This document shows, in pieces, positions 12,112-24,841 of a stretch of DNA of 64,000 bases. The notes under the pieces were generated by a model, which worked only from the letters and a program-made list of their open reading frames with translations, searched no databases and was not told where the DNA came from. Origin of the DNA: Physcomitrium patens. Its lineage: Eukaryota; Streptophyta; Bryopsida; Funariales; Funariaceae. The translations under genes and the position numbers were made by a program. The stretch lies in NCBI RefSeq assembly GCF_000002425.4, contig NC_037266.1, positions 1,384,770-1,448,769 on the forward strand, in the 5' to 3' direction. Positions within the stretch are counted from its first letter, which is position 1; each line of letters opens with the position of its first letter.

Positions 12112-15100
12112 GTTTGTCAAGACTTCACTCACCTCAGATATCAGAGCTAGTTTCTTCTTTGTTAGAGTGTGGATTACTCCTCTGCTTGGAAGTGTACTAG
12201 CACTTTAGAGGTTGCGGATTACCCTCTTCTAAATTGATACTTCTTTTGTTACAATATTGGAGTCTTATACTTCTTGGAGAGAGTGGATTATCCCTTTTTT
12301 TGAAGCTCTTAAGGCATTTTAGAGGTTGCAGAGTACCCTCCTCTAAACCAATATTGTCTTTTGGTAGAGTCATTTCTGTCCTTCTATTAGAATGGTCGCA
12401 GGCCAAGACATTAGTATGACGAAAAGTTCAGAGTCCAAATTAGATGCTATCATGAATGCCCTCGCTACGTTATCGCATAGAACTGCAGAGATTGAAGGAG
12501 TCGTGGTAAGGCTTCATAATGATGGAGCATCTGGGATGGCACAATCTAGGTTGCACCAGCCTCAAACTTCTACACTTGGAGAAGCAACTTTGCCTCAGGT
12601 TCGACAAGCACCGCTGGTTCTACAACATAACGAACCCCGAGTTAGCCGTCCAGACAAGTTCGATGGTACACGTTCCAAGTTTCGAGGATTTGTCAACCAA
12701 ATCAGGTTGATAACAGTTTTACAGCCCGAACGCTATCCAACGGAGGAGTCACGTGTTGGGCTTGTTGGAACCTTACTTACAAGACAAGCTCTATCATGGT
12801 TTGCTCCTTTGTTTGAAAAACGATCGTCCATACTAAACAACTTTGAAACCTTTTTGGAGGCATTTGCAGAAGCATTTGGTGAACACGACAAGGTTCGATG
12901 GGCTACAACGAAGGTCCAATCACCACGACAAGGTTTGATGGGTTACAACGAAGGTCCGGTCACTACGACAAGGGATGCGCTCTACATCAATATATGCATC
13001 GAATTTTAGGTAATTAGCATGCGACATCAATTGGGATGAAGAAGCGTTGATGAGTCAATTCTATTGGGATTTAAGGGACGATGAAAAGGATTTGCTGTTA
13101 ACTCTTCTTGATCCGCAAACGCTCAACGAAGCTATTAACCAAGCTGTGAAGTACGATAACCGCTTATTTCAACGCCGCCAAGACCAACGTTCAAGACAAC
13201 ATACGGTTCGCCATGTCCCAACTATATCGACAAGCAGCGTGAATTCACATTCAAAGGTAGAAGATATGCAAATTCATGCGGTACGTGTTAAATCCCTTAC
13301 TCTAAAAGAAAAAAAGCGGCATATGGAAGAAGGTCTATGCTTGTATTGCGGTGATGAAGGCCACAAAGTTGAAAACTATCCCAAGAAGCAAAATCGATGC
13401 ACTGTCAGGACCAGGGGTGTATTTTTTCAGGAAAACGAGGATGCCCAGCCACAATAGGAACCGTGCGGCTGGACAGTGAAATATTGCAACAACAACCACG
13501 TTCCTTTCTTTCCACTTAACATGCCCTTTGCTTTACAATCCCTTTCTTTATTGGCCCTCAGAAACTAGGAACCTTAGTATTATTAGATTCAAGAACATCT
13601 GCTTATTTCTTAGACAAAGAATTTGCGAAGCATCATAAGATCCTTTTAGTACAAAAATCCAAACCTATTCACATTGAGGTCATAGATGGGCGACTTTTAT
13701 TGTCTGATAGTGTCACCTATGAATCAGAACCTATAGAAGTGACATTTAAGGGCCATAGTAGTCATATTATTTTCAATATTATTAGAATCCCATCAAATCC
13801 TGTTATTCTTGGTCTTTCCTGGTTGAAAAAGCATAACCCATCTATAGATTGGACGTTGTGGAAGATGACCTTTTCCATAAAATCACCCAAGAGCAAGCCT
13901 AGTAGAAAATTCCAAATACAAAAATCCTTATTCATTGGAGCAAGAGCGTTTATAAGATCGTCCAAGGAAGGCACACTGTTTGTCATTTATGTGGCTTTAA
14001 CTACTAGGGAGAAGATCTCCACAGTAAGTATACCTGAGCAATATAAGGATTTTAGAGACATGTTTCAAAAGAAGAATGCCAACATGCTACCGGAACATCG
14101 ACCATATGATTGCCCCATAGACTTGCAGGAAGGAGCACAACCGCCTTTTGGCCCAATCTACAATCTATTGCAAACAGAGTTGGCGGAGTTACGAAAGTAT
14201 ATCGACGAGAATTTAGCCAAGAACTTCATCCGTCATTCAAAATCGTCAACTCGAGCACCCATCTTATTTGTAAAGAAGAAAGATGGCTCGTTGCGGATGT
14301 GCGTGGACTATCGAGGCTTCAACAAGGTAACAAAGAAGAATCGTTATCCGTTATCCTTGATTTTTGGTCTCTTAGAACAATTTGGACATACAAGGATCTT
14401 TACAAAAATTGATCTAAGGGGAGCTTACAACCTCGTACGAATCAAGGAAGGAGATGAATGGAAGATAGTGTTCCATATAATGTATGGCCATTTTGAGTAT
14501 AATGTCATGCCTTTTGGTCTTACCAATGCTCCAGCGCTCTTTCAACATATGATGAATGACATTTTTTGGGAGTACCTTGACGATTTTGTTGTCATCTACT
14601 TGGATGATATTTTGATATTCTCCAAAAACAAGGAAGAGCATAAAAAGCACATTCATTTGGTCTTCGAGAAACTACGCAAGCGAGGACTATATGCCAAATT
14701 AGAGAAGTATTTATTTCACTAAATGGAGATGGAATTTTTGGGGTTCGTTGCGACTACGGAAGGCTTAAAGATGGACCCCAAGAAGGTAGAAGCAATCGTA
14801 TCTAAGGAGGTTCCAAAGACGGCTAGAGACGTACAATGCTTTCTTGGTTTTGCTAACTTCTATCGGATCTTCATCAAGAATTACTCTCAAGTTGCTGCTC
14901 TTCTCACTCGGTTGACATGCAAGGATAAGCTGGAATGGGGACCTCTAGCGAAGAAGGTGTTTCAAGACCTGAAGATGACATTTACTTCGGCTCCAATCTT
15001 GGCACATCCAGACTTTACAAAGGCCTTCTATTTAGAAACTAATGCTTCAAATTTTGCTTTGGGAGCTACACTTTTACAAATAGGAGAAGACAAGAAGCTC

Positions 15101-17465
15101 TATCCAGTTGCATTCTATTCTCGAAAGTTCTGTGCTCCTGAAATCAATTATCAGATCCACAATAAGAAACTTCTTGCTACTGTGGATTCTTTCCAAGAAT
15201 GGCATCACTTTCTTGAAGGAGCTACACACCCAATGACCGTATATACAGATCACAAGAGTTTGGAGTATTTCATGTCGGCTCAAGTTCTAAATCGACGTCA
15301 AGCTCGGTGGAGAATGTCGCTATTTAAGTTTGATTTTGTTATCACTTATCGACTTGGAAAGTAGTAAGAACTATCTGATACCTTATCAAGGACATTGTAT
15401 CTTATACCAAAGGCTAGAGAAGCAACATTTGATCAATAATGTATGACATTGTTGAAGCCAAAGCAATTTTGGCTTTGCGCTACTATTGTGCCAATTGATG
15501 CTGACTTCCTAAATCAGGTATGTGTCGTAACTATTGAAGATTTAGTAGCCATTAATATCAAGCAGCATGCCAATGACGACAAGTTCAAGGTGGACGGAGA
15601 TCTTTTATACTTTGAGGAGCGGTTGTACATTCTAAAAGGACCAGCACGACTCTGAGTTCTTCAATCTCGCCATGATTTTCCGACTGCGGGACATTTTAGA
15701 TTCAACAAGACCTTGGAGCTTATTTCTCGAGATTTTTGGTGGTCCAAATGTGGAAGGATGTGAAAGATTTTGTCTTCTCTTGCGACATATGTTCAAGATC
15801 CAAGAATCCTCGACATCGCCCTTATGGACTTCTACAGCCATAGTCCATTCCACGTCGACCATGGTCTTCAGTTTCCATGGACTTCATCACAGACCTGCCA
15901 TCATCAAACTCATTTGACAGCATCTTTGTCGTGGTAGATCGGCTTACAAAGATGGCACACTTTGTCCCTTGCAAGAAGACATCATCCAATGAAGTCACAG
16001 CAAGGCTCTTTCTTGATAATGTGTATCGATATCATAGACTACTAAATGATATCATATCAGATCAAGGAACCTACTTTGTATCAAAGTTTTGGAGATCTCT
16101 CTTTGAGATACTGAAGGTGGATATCAAACTTTCTTCGACTTTTCATCCTCAAACTGACAACCAAACAGAATGGGTGAACCAAGTCTTGGAACAATACTTA
16201 TGATGTAGCATCAACTATCAGCAAGACAATTGGACTGCATATTTGCCGCTAGCCGAGTTTACATATAACAACACCCTCCATGCGTTGACTCAATATACAC
16301 CATTCTTTTCCAACTATGGGTATCATCCAAAGCTTGATTTATTGAGTCCGTCAACAAATAACAATCTAGCAGCTGAAGAATTTGCAAAACAACTATCAGA
16401 GCTTCAAAATACGTTGAAGCTTCATTTACAATCCGCTCAAGAATCCTACAAGGCGTCTACAAATAGATTTTGAAATCAAGCACATACTTTCATAATTGGA
16501 GATAAAGCATGGCTTCTTCGATGGAATATCAAGACCAAGCGACCATGTGATAAGTTGGACTATCGAAGATTGGGACCATTTATCATCCAAAAACAAATCA
16601 ATCTAGTGGCGTACCGTATGGAATTACAGGCTTTTATGAAGGTACATCCAGTCTTTCATGTTTCTCTATTAAAGCCTTATCGAGATTCGTCTTTTCCTAG
16701 AAGAGTACAATGTTCGCCACCTAGTATTAAGATCGAGAACCACGAGGAATATGAGGTTGAAAAGGTACTGGATTCACGGCAAAGGTGGAGTAAGTTGGAG
16801 TATCTTGTTCATTGGTGCGACTACGATATTAATGAGCAAACGTGGGAGCCAGCTAAAAATCTGGCCAATGCGCCACAAAAGGTACAGGAGTTTCATCAAC
16901 AACATCCTCATAAACCTAAGGCGGTTCGACGATAGCTTCTTTCTGAAGCTTACTCACCCAAGAACATAAGAAAGGGGGAGAACACCACCAAAATTCGTAG
17001 TTGATGTAGTTATTTTCTCCAAGATAAAGTAGAATTTTTTCAATAATTATAATTTGGTCTTTTGATATGGATAGCCAAGAGATACATACTATGCTAGTCA
17101 GATTATCTCAATCGACTAGCTCATGAAGGTGACCCCGAGATGAAGAACCGCGTACACTACCACGACGACGGAGGATACTGAGTTTGATCACTGGTGATTG
17201 TATTTGAATTTGAGCCTGCTTACGATGGTGAGCCAGAAGGCGTCTTTGTAGGACAATTTCACAATGAGGACACAGAAGTTTATGCTTGGTCAGAAGTTGA
17301 AGGCGTGGGCCACTACCGTTGGCTTTAAGGGCCGATGAACCACTTGCCTCATAAACAATAGTTGGAGTTCATAGCAAATGTTATGCGACAAATCTTCATT
17401 TTCTTGCGTTGGTACTGATTAACAATAACAATACTTCTCAAAGACCTCGAAGCTAAAGGAAGGGG

Positions 17466-17896
17466 TGATTTTAGGGACATAGTCCTTAGAACCTTCTAGA
17501 GACAAGTTTCTAGAATCTTCTAGAAGCAAATCTCTGGAACCTTTTAAAAGCTTCTTAGTTGATGGAAGTTACTTGAGAAGCTTCCTAGTTGGTAGAAGAT
17601 GTTAGGGATATAGTCCTTAGAACCTTCTAGAGACAAATTTCTAAAACCTTCTAAAAGCAAGTCTTTGGAACCTTCTAGAAGCTTCCTAATTGGTAGAAGT
17701 TGCTTGAGAAGCTTCCTAAATAGGAGTATATATTAGAATCGAGGCTAAAGAGTCCTTCAGTCTCAACAACACATCTCTTGGAGCTTTAGCTCATCTCTCT
17801 AGTATTGTTTTTGTATTCATCTGATTAATCTAGTTCTAGCCAATTCATCTTGAACTTCTTGTTAAATCTCGAGCCTGTATTTCTGTATCCGTGACA
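17466..17896 (+). repeat. 3' LTR of chromovirus B
   Basis: The partner of 11691-12111, 431 bp, ending CCGTGACA. It carries the same internal tandem duplication of its first ~120 bp, so the duplication predates insertion of this copy. About 68 bp of unassigned sequence (17897-17964) separates it from the next LTR. Confidence 0.88.
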
Positions 17897-17964
17897 CATA
17901 TTGACATGCAACATCACTTTATAAGAGAAAAGATTGAAATTAGAGTAATTTATATATAGTATTG

Positions 17965-18513
17965 TGTCAAGGACAAGAACTCGATGAAAAACAATTCAGA
18001 CAATTGAGCCTTCACTCAAAGAGAGGTAAATAAACAAATATATATATTGAAAGAGAAACTGAAATGGCTATTGCCAAAAGACAAGAAAACTAGAGACCCT
18101 TGAAACAGACTAGAAGCAAGAAAGGAGTTGACAAGAGTGAAGAAGCCTTCACTCTTGTCTCTATATATACTATCTAACTAAGAGCTACGTGGCGACGTTC
18201 TATAGGACCTCCAATAGGTGTTGACTTTGTAGGGCACATGCCTTGATTTACAAGGCAAGTTTTTCTACGTGTGGGCCATATAGTTAGCTTGATCTTCAAG
18301 CTAACAACATGTGTGGCACATGGCCAACTTGTTGACCACGTTTCTAATCTAAAAAGTCAATTAAAGACACCTATGAAGTCAAAGCAGGGTCTAGAAAATT
18401 TCTAAGAAGCTTCTATATTAAATATTATAGAATTAACTTACTTTTACCTACTTTTACTTACTTCTACCTATTTCTATATGTAATTATTAGCTTACATGAT
18501 TATGGCCGTGACA
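17965..18513 (-). repeat. 3' LTR of chromovirus A
   Basis: A 549 bp segment bounded by TGTCAAGG (plus strand, 17965) and CCGTGACA (ends 18513). The polypurine tract is immediately outside the right end, which fixes this boundary. The same LTR family occurs at 1245-3240 (interrupted), at 59399-59926, and in part at 63850-64000. A TATA-like CTATATATACT is near 18163-18173. Confidence 0.88.
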
Positions 18514-21500
18514 TTACCCCCCCTTCTAGAGACGAGTTCCACGAGGAGCGGTCATCATATGTTGAGGAAATCTATGATGCGACGAATTGTATTCGCCACA
18601 TACTCTGATCTCTATTCTCTTTGAAGATGATTGATAGGGCCTCTCAACCATCGGTAGTGTCCCATACCAGGGCGGGAAGACCACCCAGTTATTTGATCAT
18701 TGTTGAGGCCTTCATAACTTCCTTCGAATAGAATATTTGGAACACCAGCAGGAGTTGTTCCTACCTCTAGCAAAATCACCAAACATCGAGAGTCCCTTCC
18801 CAAATCGTGATACCAAACGCATTGTATCTCGCCATCTATTCGAGGAAGAACATGTCGTTCTTGAAGATCTTCATCTCGATTGCGCCACTACTAGAACGAA
18901 GCTATGAACAAGAATTGAAAGTAGAATGTTATCTTGCCTAGATGTTGTTTTTTTTATAAAGAAGGTTTTTATCTTAATTTTGATGGATGTCGTCGATGAA
19001 AAGCCTCCACCGCCTTTGCTGCATTTGCAAGATTCTTCATTGGCTCCCATGTGCATTCACTAATATCATATTCACGCCAATGGATAAGATATTCTATTTT
19101 ATTTCGACGCCGCCTTGAATCTAAGACTTCTTCTACTTCAAACTCTTCATTATTGTCCACTTCTATAGGAGGAGATGGAGCTTGTCGTCTTCTTGGTATG
19201 TCCACTATCTTGTAGGGTTCAAGAAGAAACAAGTGGAATACTTGATGGATTTTCATTATCTTCGATAGATGTAAACGATATGCAACTGGATTGATTTGTG
19301 CAGAAATAGAAAATGGTCCCAGCCTTCGATAGTCCAACTTGTCGCAAGGACGAGTGGTCTTGATATTACGACGAAGTAGCCATACCTTATCACCCACGTT
19401 GAGTTGTGGTTGCTCTTTACGATATACATCTGTATTTTTCTTTTGTCGTTCTTGAGCTTCCTTCAATTGCGCCTTCATTATTGCATGTAACTCTGACAAC
19501 CGATTTGCCATATCTTCTGCTGCAGGATTATCAACTTTTGAAAAATCAAAAGTATCAAGTTGTAGATGATAGCCATAATTGGCAAAGAAAGGTGTTTGTT
19601 GCGTGGAAGAATGTACCGTATTATTATAAGCAAACTCTGCCAATTTCAGAAAGGTTGTCCAATCATCTTGTTGATAGTTGATAGTACACCTTAAATATTG
19701 CTCCAAGACTTGGTTTACGCGCTCTGTTTGTCCATCAGTTTGAGGATGGAAAGTCGAAGATAGCTTTATGTCCACTTTTAAAATCTTGAAAAGGGTCCTC
19801 CAAAATCTCGACACAAATTGAGTTCCCCTATCTAATATGATATCTTTAGGTAATCCATGATAGCGATAGATAATATCAATGAAAAGCTTAGCTGTTTCTT
19901 CACCTGTGATAGATTTTGTACATAGCACAAAATGTGCCATCTTGGTGAAATGATCTACTATCACAAATATAGAATCATAAGATCTTGAGCTTGGAAGATC
20001 TGTGATGAAATCCATAGAAATACAAGACCATGGTTGTTCTGGTATAGGTAATGGCTGAAGAAGTTCATAAGGTCAATGACGAGGAATTTTTGATCTTGAA
20101 CAAATATCACATGATTGTACAAAGTCTTTGACTGACTTCCACATTTGTGGCCACCAAAAATCTCTTGATATGAGTTCTAAAGTCTACTTATATCCAAAGT
20201 GCCTTGCTGCTGGAAAATCATGACGTGCTTGAAGAACACGTAAACGTGCTTCTCCTTCTGGAACATATAGGCGTCCTTCAAAATATAATAGATTATTCTT
20301 GAACTCGAATTTGAAAGATCATGAGACTTGGAAGAATTATTCTCGATAACATGAACAAGAGGGTCTAAGGACATACTGGACTGGATTTGCTTGAGAAAAG
20401 TTGAATCAACAGTCAATGTTGATTTCATTGCTCGGAGATGAAATTGCTCCGGTTTCAAGAGGACCGTTCTTTGTTGCTCAAAAGCTACATCTCCTTCTTT
20501 TGGTACAAAATAAGAACATCTAGACAATGCATCGGACAAACCTTGTTGTTTTCCTGGCCGATAAGTGATAATGAACTTGAATCTTGACAAAGACATACTC
20601 CAACGAGCTTGACGACGATTCAACACGCGTGCTGACATGAAATACTCGAGGTTCTTGTGATCTATATATACAGTGACTGGACTAAAATCGCCTTCTAGAT
20701 AATGACGCCATTCTTGAAAGGAATCCACGATCGCAAGAAGTTCTTTATCGTGGATCTCATAATTAATCTCGACTGCTGAGAATTTTCTTGAATGAAAAGC
20801 TATCGGATGAAGTTTATCATCTGTTCCCATTTGTGATAAAACTGCACCCAAGGCAAAATTTGATGCATCTGTTTCCATAAAAAATGCCTTGGAAAAGTCA
20901 ACACGATATAAGACTGGTGTAGAGACAAACGATGTCTTCAAGGCTTCAAATGCTGCTTCCGCTTCTTGTTTCCATTGGAATTTATCTCTACTAGTCAAGC
21001 GTGTAAATGGAGCTGCAACTCGTGAGAAATCTTTGATGAAGATCCGATAGTAATTGGCAAATCCCAAAAAACATTAGACATCTCTTACTGTCCTTGGAAG
21101 TTTCCAATCCATGATTGTTTGGACTTTCTTAGAATCCATCATGAGACCATCATTTGAAATGATGTATCCTAAAAAGTCAACTTGAGTAGTGTGAAATACA
21201 CACTTTTCCATCTTGGCGTACAATCCTGCATCTCTAAGTTTTTGTAATACTTGATGAATATGTATTTCATGTTCTTCGACGTTCTTAGAATAGATTAAGA
21301 TATCGTCTAGATAGCAGACGACAAAATTGTCTAAGAATTCACAAAATACATCATTCATGAGATGTTGAAAAGCAGCTGGTGCATTCGTGAGTCCAAAGGA
21401 CATGACATTATATTCGAAATGTCCATACCTGATTCGAAACGCAGTCTTCCATTCATCTCCTTCTTTGATCCATACTAGATTATATGCTCCTCTTAGATCT

Positions 21501-22893
21501 ATTTTTGTATAAATCTTAGCTTGATTCAACTGGTCAAGGAGTCCTGATATCAAAGGTAATGGATACCTGTTCTTGATTGTGATCTTGTTGAGTCCTCGAT
21601 AATCAACACACATTCGTAAAGATCCATCTTTTTTCTTTACGAATAGAATTGGAGCTCCTGCTGGAGATTTTGAATGGCGTATGAAATTCTTCGCTAAATT
21701 CTCGTCAATATATGTCTTGAGTTTAGCCATCTCATCTTGCGATAAACTGTAAATTGGTCCAAATGGTGGCTGAGTTCCTTCCTTGAGGTCGATTGAACAA
21801 TCATATGGGCGATGCTCAGGAAGAATATCTGCATTTTTTTTCTCAAAAACGTCTTGATACTCCTGATATTGACTTGGAATGCCACTTGAAGTCTTTACGC
21901 TTTCAGAAATAGGTGCAGCATAAATAGCAAAAGTTGATCCTTCTTTTGCTGCGTGTATAAATGCTTTTGCACCTATCAGTACGGATTTTACTATACTAGA
22001 CTTATAATTTTTTACTTGGTTGGTAGAACTATTAATAACACTCAGAAAAAAATCAAGTTTACGCAAATTTCAATCTATTCGAGGGTTATATTTTTCTAGC
22101 CAGGATAAACCTAAAATAACTGGATTGGACAGGGATTTAATTATGTTAAAAGCTATGTAGCTATCATGACCGTCTATTGTTACTTTTATAAGATGAGTTT
22201 CATGAGTGACATCTCCAAAAGACAAGGGACGACCATCTATGACTTCTACATGTACTGGTTTAGGTTTCTATACAAAAGGTATTTTACGACTTTTAACAAA
22301 TTGTTCATCTAAAAAACATGCTGAGGCTCCCGAATCTAATAAAGCAGAGGCTTTGTAATTCTTAGGTTCTAAATATAAGTCTATTATAAAACAAGGAGAG
22401 GGTTCTGAGGAGAGGATAGGACCTTCATTAGGAATTGTACAAGGTTCCAGCTGCATAGTCCCTATTGTAGCTGGACGAATCCGTTTTCCGACATGTTGTT
22501 TTCTTTGACCATCGTACCCCTCATTTTATAGTTGCGTCGTTTCTTTGGACAATGTTGAGCAATGTGCTTAGGTTCTCCGCAATATAAACATAATCCTTCT
22601 TGACGACGATGAATCTTTTCTTGCTCAGTTAGGGGTTTAAAACGTACTGCGTCAATTTGCATGTCTTCTACTTCCGAATGTACGTTTGGCGAAGGTGCTG
22701 ATGTTGCCATTGAGTAATAACGTTGAGGTTCCCGTGTACGACTCTCGAATCGAAATTCAAAAAGTCGATTGTCACATTTTACCGCAAAATCGATTGCTTG
22801 ACTCAAAGTTTGAGGATCAAGTAAGTTGAGCATCAATTTCTTTACTTCGTATTGCAATCCATAAAGAAATTGACTGATGAGTGCAGTATCATC
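17965..22893 (-). mobile_element. LTR/Gypsy chromovirus A, best preserved, 5' end missing
   Basis: Read on the minus strand, gag with a CCHC knuckle (CLYCGEPKH, near 22590) comes first, followed by protease (LLDSGASACFLD, near 22300) and reverse transcriptase (about 21870-21100, [11 protein letters not shown] near 21300). RNase H lies at about 20960-20650, with D-x-S type tether residues after it. Next is integrase with DFITDLPSS near 20000 and the core over about 20000-19500, and finally a chromodomain near 19150-19000 (YLIHWREYDISECTWEP). A polypurine tract (AAGGGGGGGTAA on the minus strand, 18514-18525) abuts a 3' LTR at 17965-18513. Long intact stretches remain. It is broken at about half a dozen places and lacks its 5' LTR and the start of gag. 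It is the youngest-looking element in the window. Confidence 0.93.
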
Positions 22894-24140
22894 TCACTTT
22901 TTTTACTAAATAGTTAATTTGAAGTAAATAAATTTAAATAAATCTATTTCGTATAAATCAATATAAACTATATATAAACATAGAATTTTTTATTCTCTCA
23001 ATACACCTCTAATAACTATTTCATTACTATGTTGTTAATTATAAAATTGTAATTAAATTTTTCTTAGCTAAAAATGAAATTCTTACCCATAGAGTTTAGC
23101 CTTTTAGGTCAAAGTTTAACAAATGTAGGAATGAAGCTATTTCTAATCTGATCCATTATTCTACTAAATATTATTATTCGGTATATTAAACTTAACTTTA
23201 ATATATTTTACATTTTTTTTAATGTTTACATTTTTCTAGCTTTAATACATATCTATAATTTTATAATTTAATGAAGAAACAGCTTTAAAATACTATGTGT
23301 TTTTTAAATTGTTACAATAAAGTTTTTATAATTAAATGTTGTATAAAAATTATAAGTACATCATTTAAAGGTACTAAAAATACGTGCCTTCAATTATGAA
23401 AATTTAAATAACAGTAATAATAAAAATTTATAATTGGTAATTAATTGAGCTGGCATATATTCTATTAATTAAATTATGTATTTCCAAACATAGCATAGTA
23501 AATTATTTTTTAATCCTTTATATTGGACTAATTAATTTCATAAGTATGTTGTGTAATCAAGTATTGATTAAAAATATAGCAAGAGAGATACACTCACAAT
23601 GTACAAATTCAATTGCACAAATAAGATTAAATACATTGTAAGTGCAATGTATCAATTATGTGAGATTAATATTATTCTGTTATTTATAACGTACTTCAAA
23701 CATCCCATGCATGTGTATATATTTGAAATGGAAAGTTCACTAATATTTGAGAACTATTCATTATATGTCTCATTATTTTATTATTATTATTATGGGTTTT
23801 GTTATTGTATTGGAGATGAACAGTTCGGGGATACTTGCAGAATGGTGAAGTGGACAAGCTCTTTTTGGAATGAATAATTGGAACATTGTGCCCTCCAGGG
23901 GGGGATGGGGGGTGGCTGAGAGTATCATTCATTCACCATTGGCGGTTGGGAGAAGGATGCAAATTGGCCACTCGACGGATGTACATATCTATACATCCAC
24001 CTCATCCCATCCACAGATTAAAACTTCGTCCATCCAATTTTGTACCCTATTTCACCTGGAGAGAGTTATTCTTGTTCCAACTCATCCATTTCCCAGCATC
24101 GTCCCGAACCTCAAGATTATGTAGGTTTGGTTTAGGTTAG
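22894..24140. other. Intergenic DNA upstream of the host gene
   Basis: AT-rich, non-coding sequence up to about 23880. It then changes abruptly to balanced composition, with a run of G residues at about 23898-23913. No recognisable domain or repeat relative was seen. A short TTA trinucleotide run is at about 23775-23793. The right part is probably the distal promoter of the gene at 24842. Confidence 0.5.
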
Positions 24141-24203
24141 GCAAATGTTAGGAAGTCGTCACCCTCCTCCCATTGAGGCGGCCTTAGAGAGTTAGCCCTG
24201 GAA

Positions 24204-24212
24204 ATATATAAG
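24204..24212 (+). promoter_or_regulatory. Candidate TATA box of the PHIP1-like gene
   Basis: ATATATAAG lies within a region of balanced composition, about 640 bp before the start codon. Transcription would begin about 30 bp downstream, giving a long leader that would include the 93 bp tandem duplication. There is no transcript evidence, and other TATA-like words exist. Confidence 0.3.
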
Positions 24213-24598
24213 AAGCTTTGCAACACCGGCCTTGTGTCTACGGTGCCCTCTGCGCTACAGGACAGTGGTGCGGGGTTCTGGTCTGTACAATATCTTAGCT
24301 TTGTGGTGCCAATGAGGCCTGGGCAGTATACTTCTGATCGTTCCCAGAGGAGCTCTTAAAGCCTGAAATCTGTAACCCGCGTTCTTTTGATAGTCCCGAT
24401 TTGTGGAGCATTGTTGCAAGGCTTACTAGGTATGCTGCACTGACTCTGAGTGTTGTCTGATTTCTTTTCCATTCTATACCATGCTCTGTCGACCTCTGCG
24501 CCTAATTCGGGGTTACACTGCATTAGTGACTCAGATTACCCATGTTTTTCGTGGACTCGCCTCTATGAGCGTCTATCCTTCTCTCCTTGTTTACATTC

Positions 24599-24784
24599 CA
24601 CGGACATTAGTTTAGTGTGAGCCTTATCATAGCCTATGGTCGCTAGTTTAAATAGAGCGTGATCTAGAATTCTAAATCGCTCGTCCCATATCACGGACAT
24701 TAGTTTAGTGTGAGCCTTATCATAGCCTATGGACGCTAGTTTAAATAGAGCGTGATCTAGAATTCTAAATCGCTCGTCCCATAC
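24599..24784 (+). repeat. 93 bp perfect-looking tandem duplication in the leader region
   Basis: Two adjacent 93 bp copies (24599-24691 and 24692-24784), each starting CACGGACATTAGTTTAGTG and ending near CGCTCGTCCCATA. I see a single internal difference (TATGGTCGC against TATGGACGC) apart from the very ends. The pair ends about 57 bp before the start codon, so it lies in the probable 5' leader or proximal promoter. Confidence 0.93.
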
Positions 24785-24841
24785 AAAGTTTGTGCTCATG
24801 TTGATGTTTACTGCTAGTGTAGGTAATCACATCTGAATGCA

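Larger units (their letters stand above)
11691..17896 (+). mobile_element. LTR/Gypsy chromovirus B, nearly full length
   Basis: A chromodomain-bearing Gypsy element with both LTRs (11691-12111 and 17466-17896). Gag starts near 12392 and carries a CCHC knuckle near 13335 (CLYCGDEGH). Protease is near 13570-13830. Reverse transcriptase lies at about 14020-14720, with YLDDILIFSKN near 14600. RNase H lies at about 14990-15300, and integrase at about 15640-16500, including the start DFITDLPSS near 15880. A C-terminal chromodomain lies at about 16740-16890 (YLVHWCDYDINEQTWEP). A purine-rich tract precedes the 3' LTR at about 17452-17465. The GC content is near normal and the two LTRs are similar, so it is relatively young. 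It is broken at about ten places. It sits in Copia 2, but its right flank is not Copia 2. Confidence 0.93.

Noticed and set aside
23870-24140. Two overlapping 84-residue open frames upstream of the gene
   Set aside because: Both are in a promoter-like region, overlap in different frames, and have no recognisable domain or splice continuation.
24563-24799. Minus-strand open frame with a repeated 31-residue unit
   Set aside because: Produced by the 93 bp tandem duplication, whose length is a multiple of three. There is no recognisable domain, and it lies antisense in the leader of the host gene.
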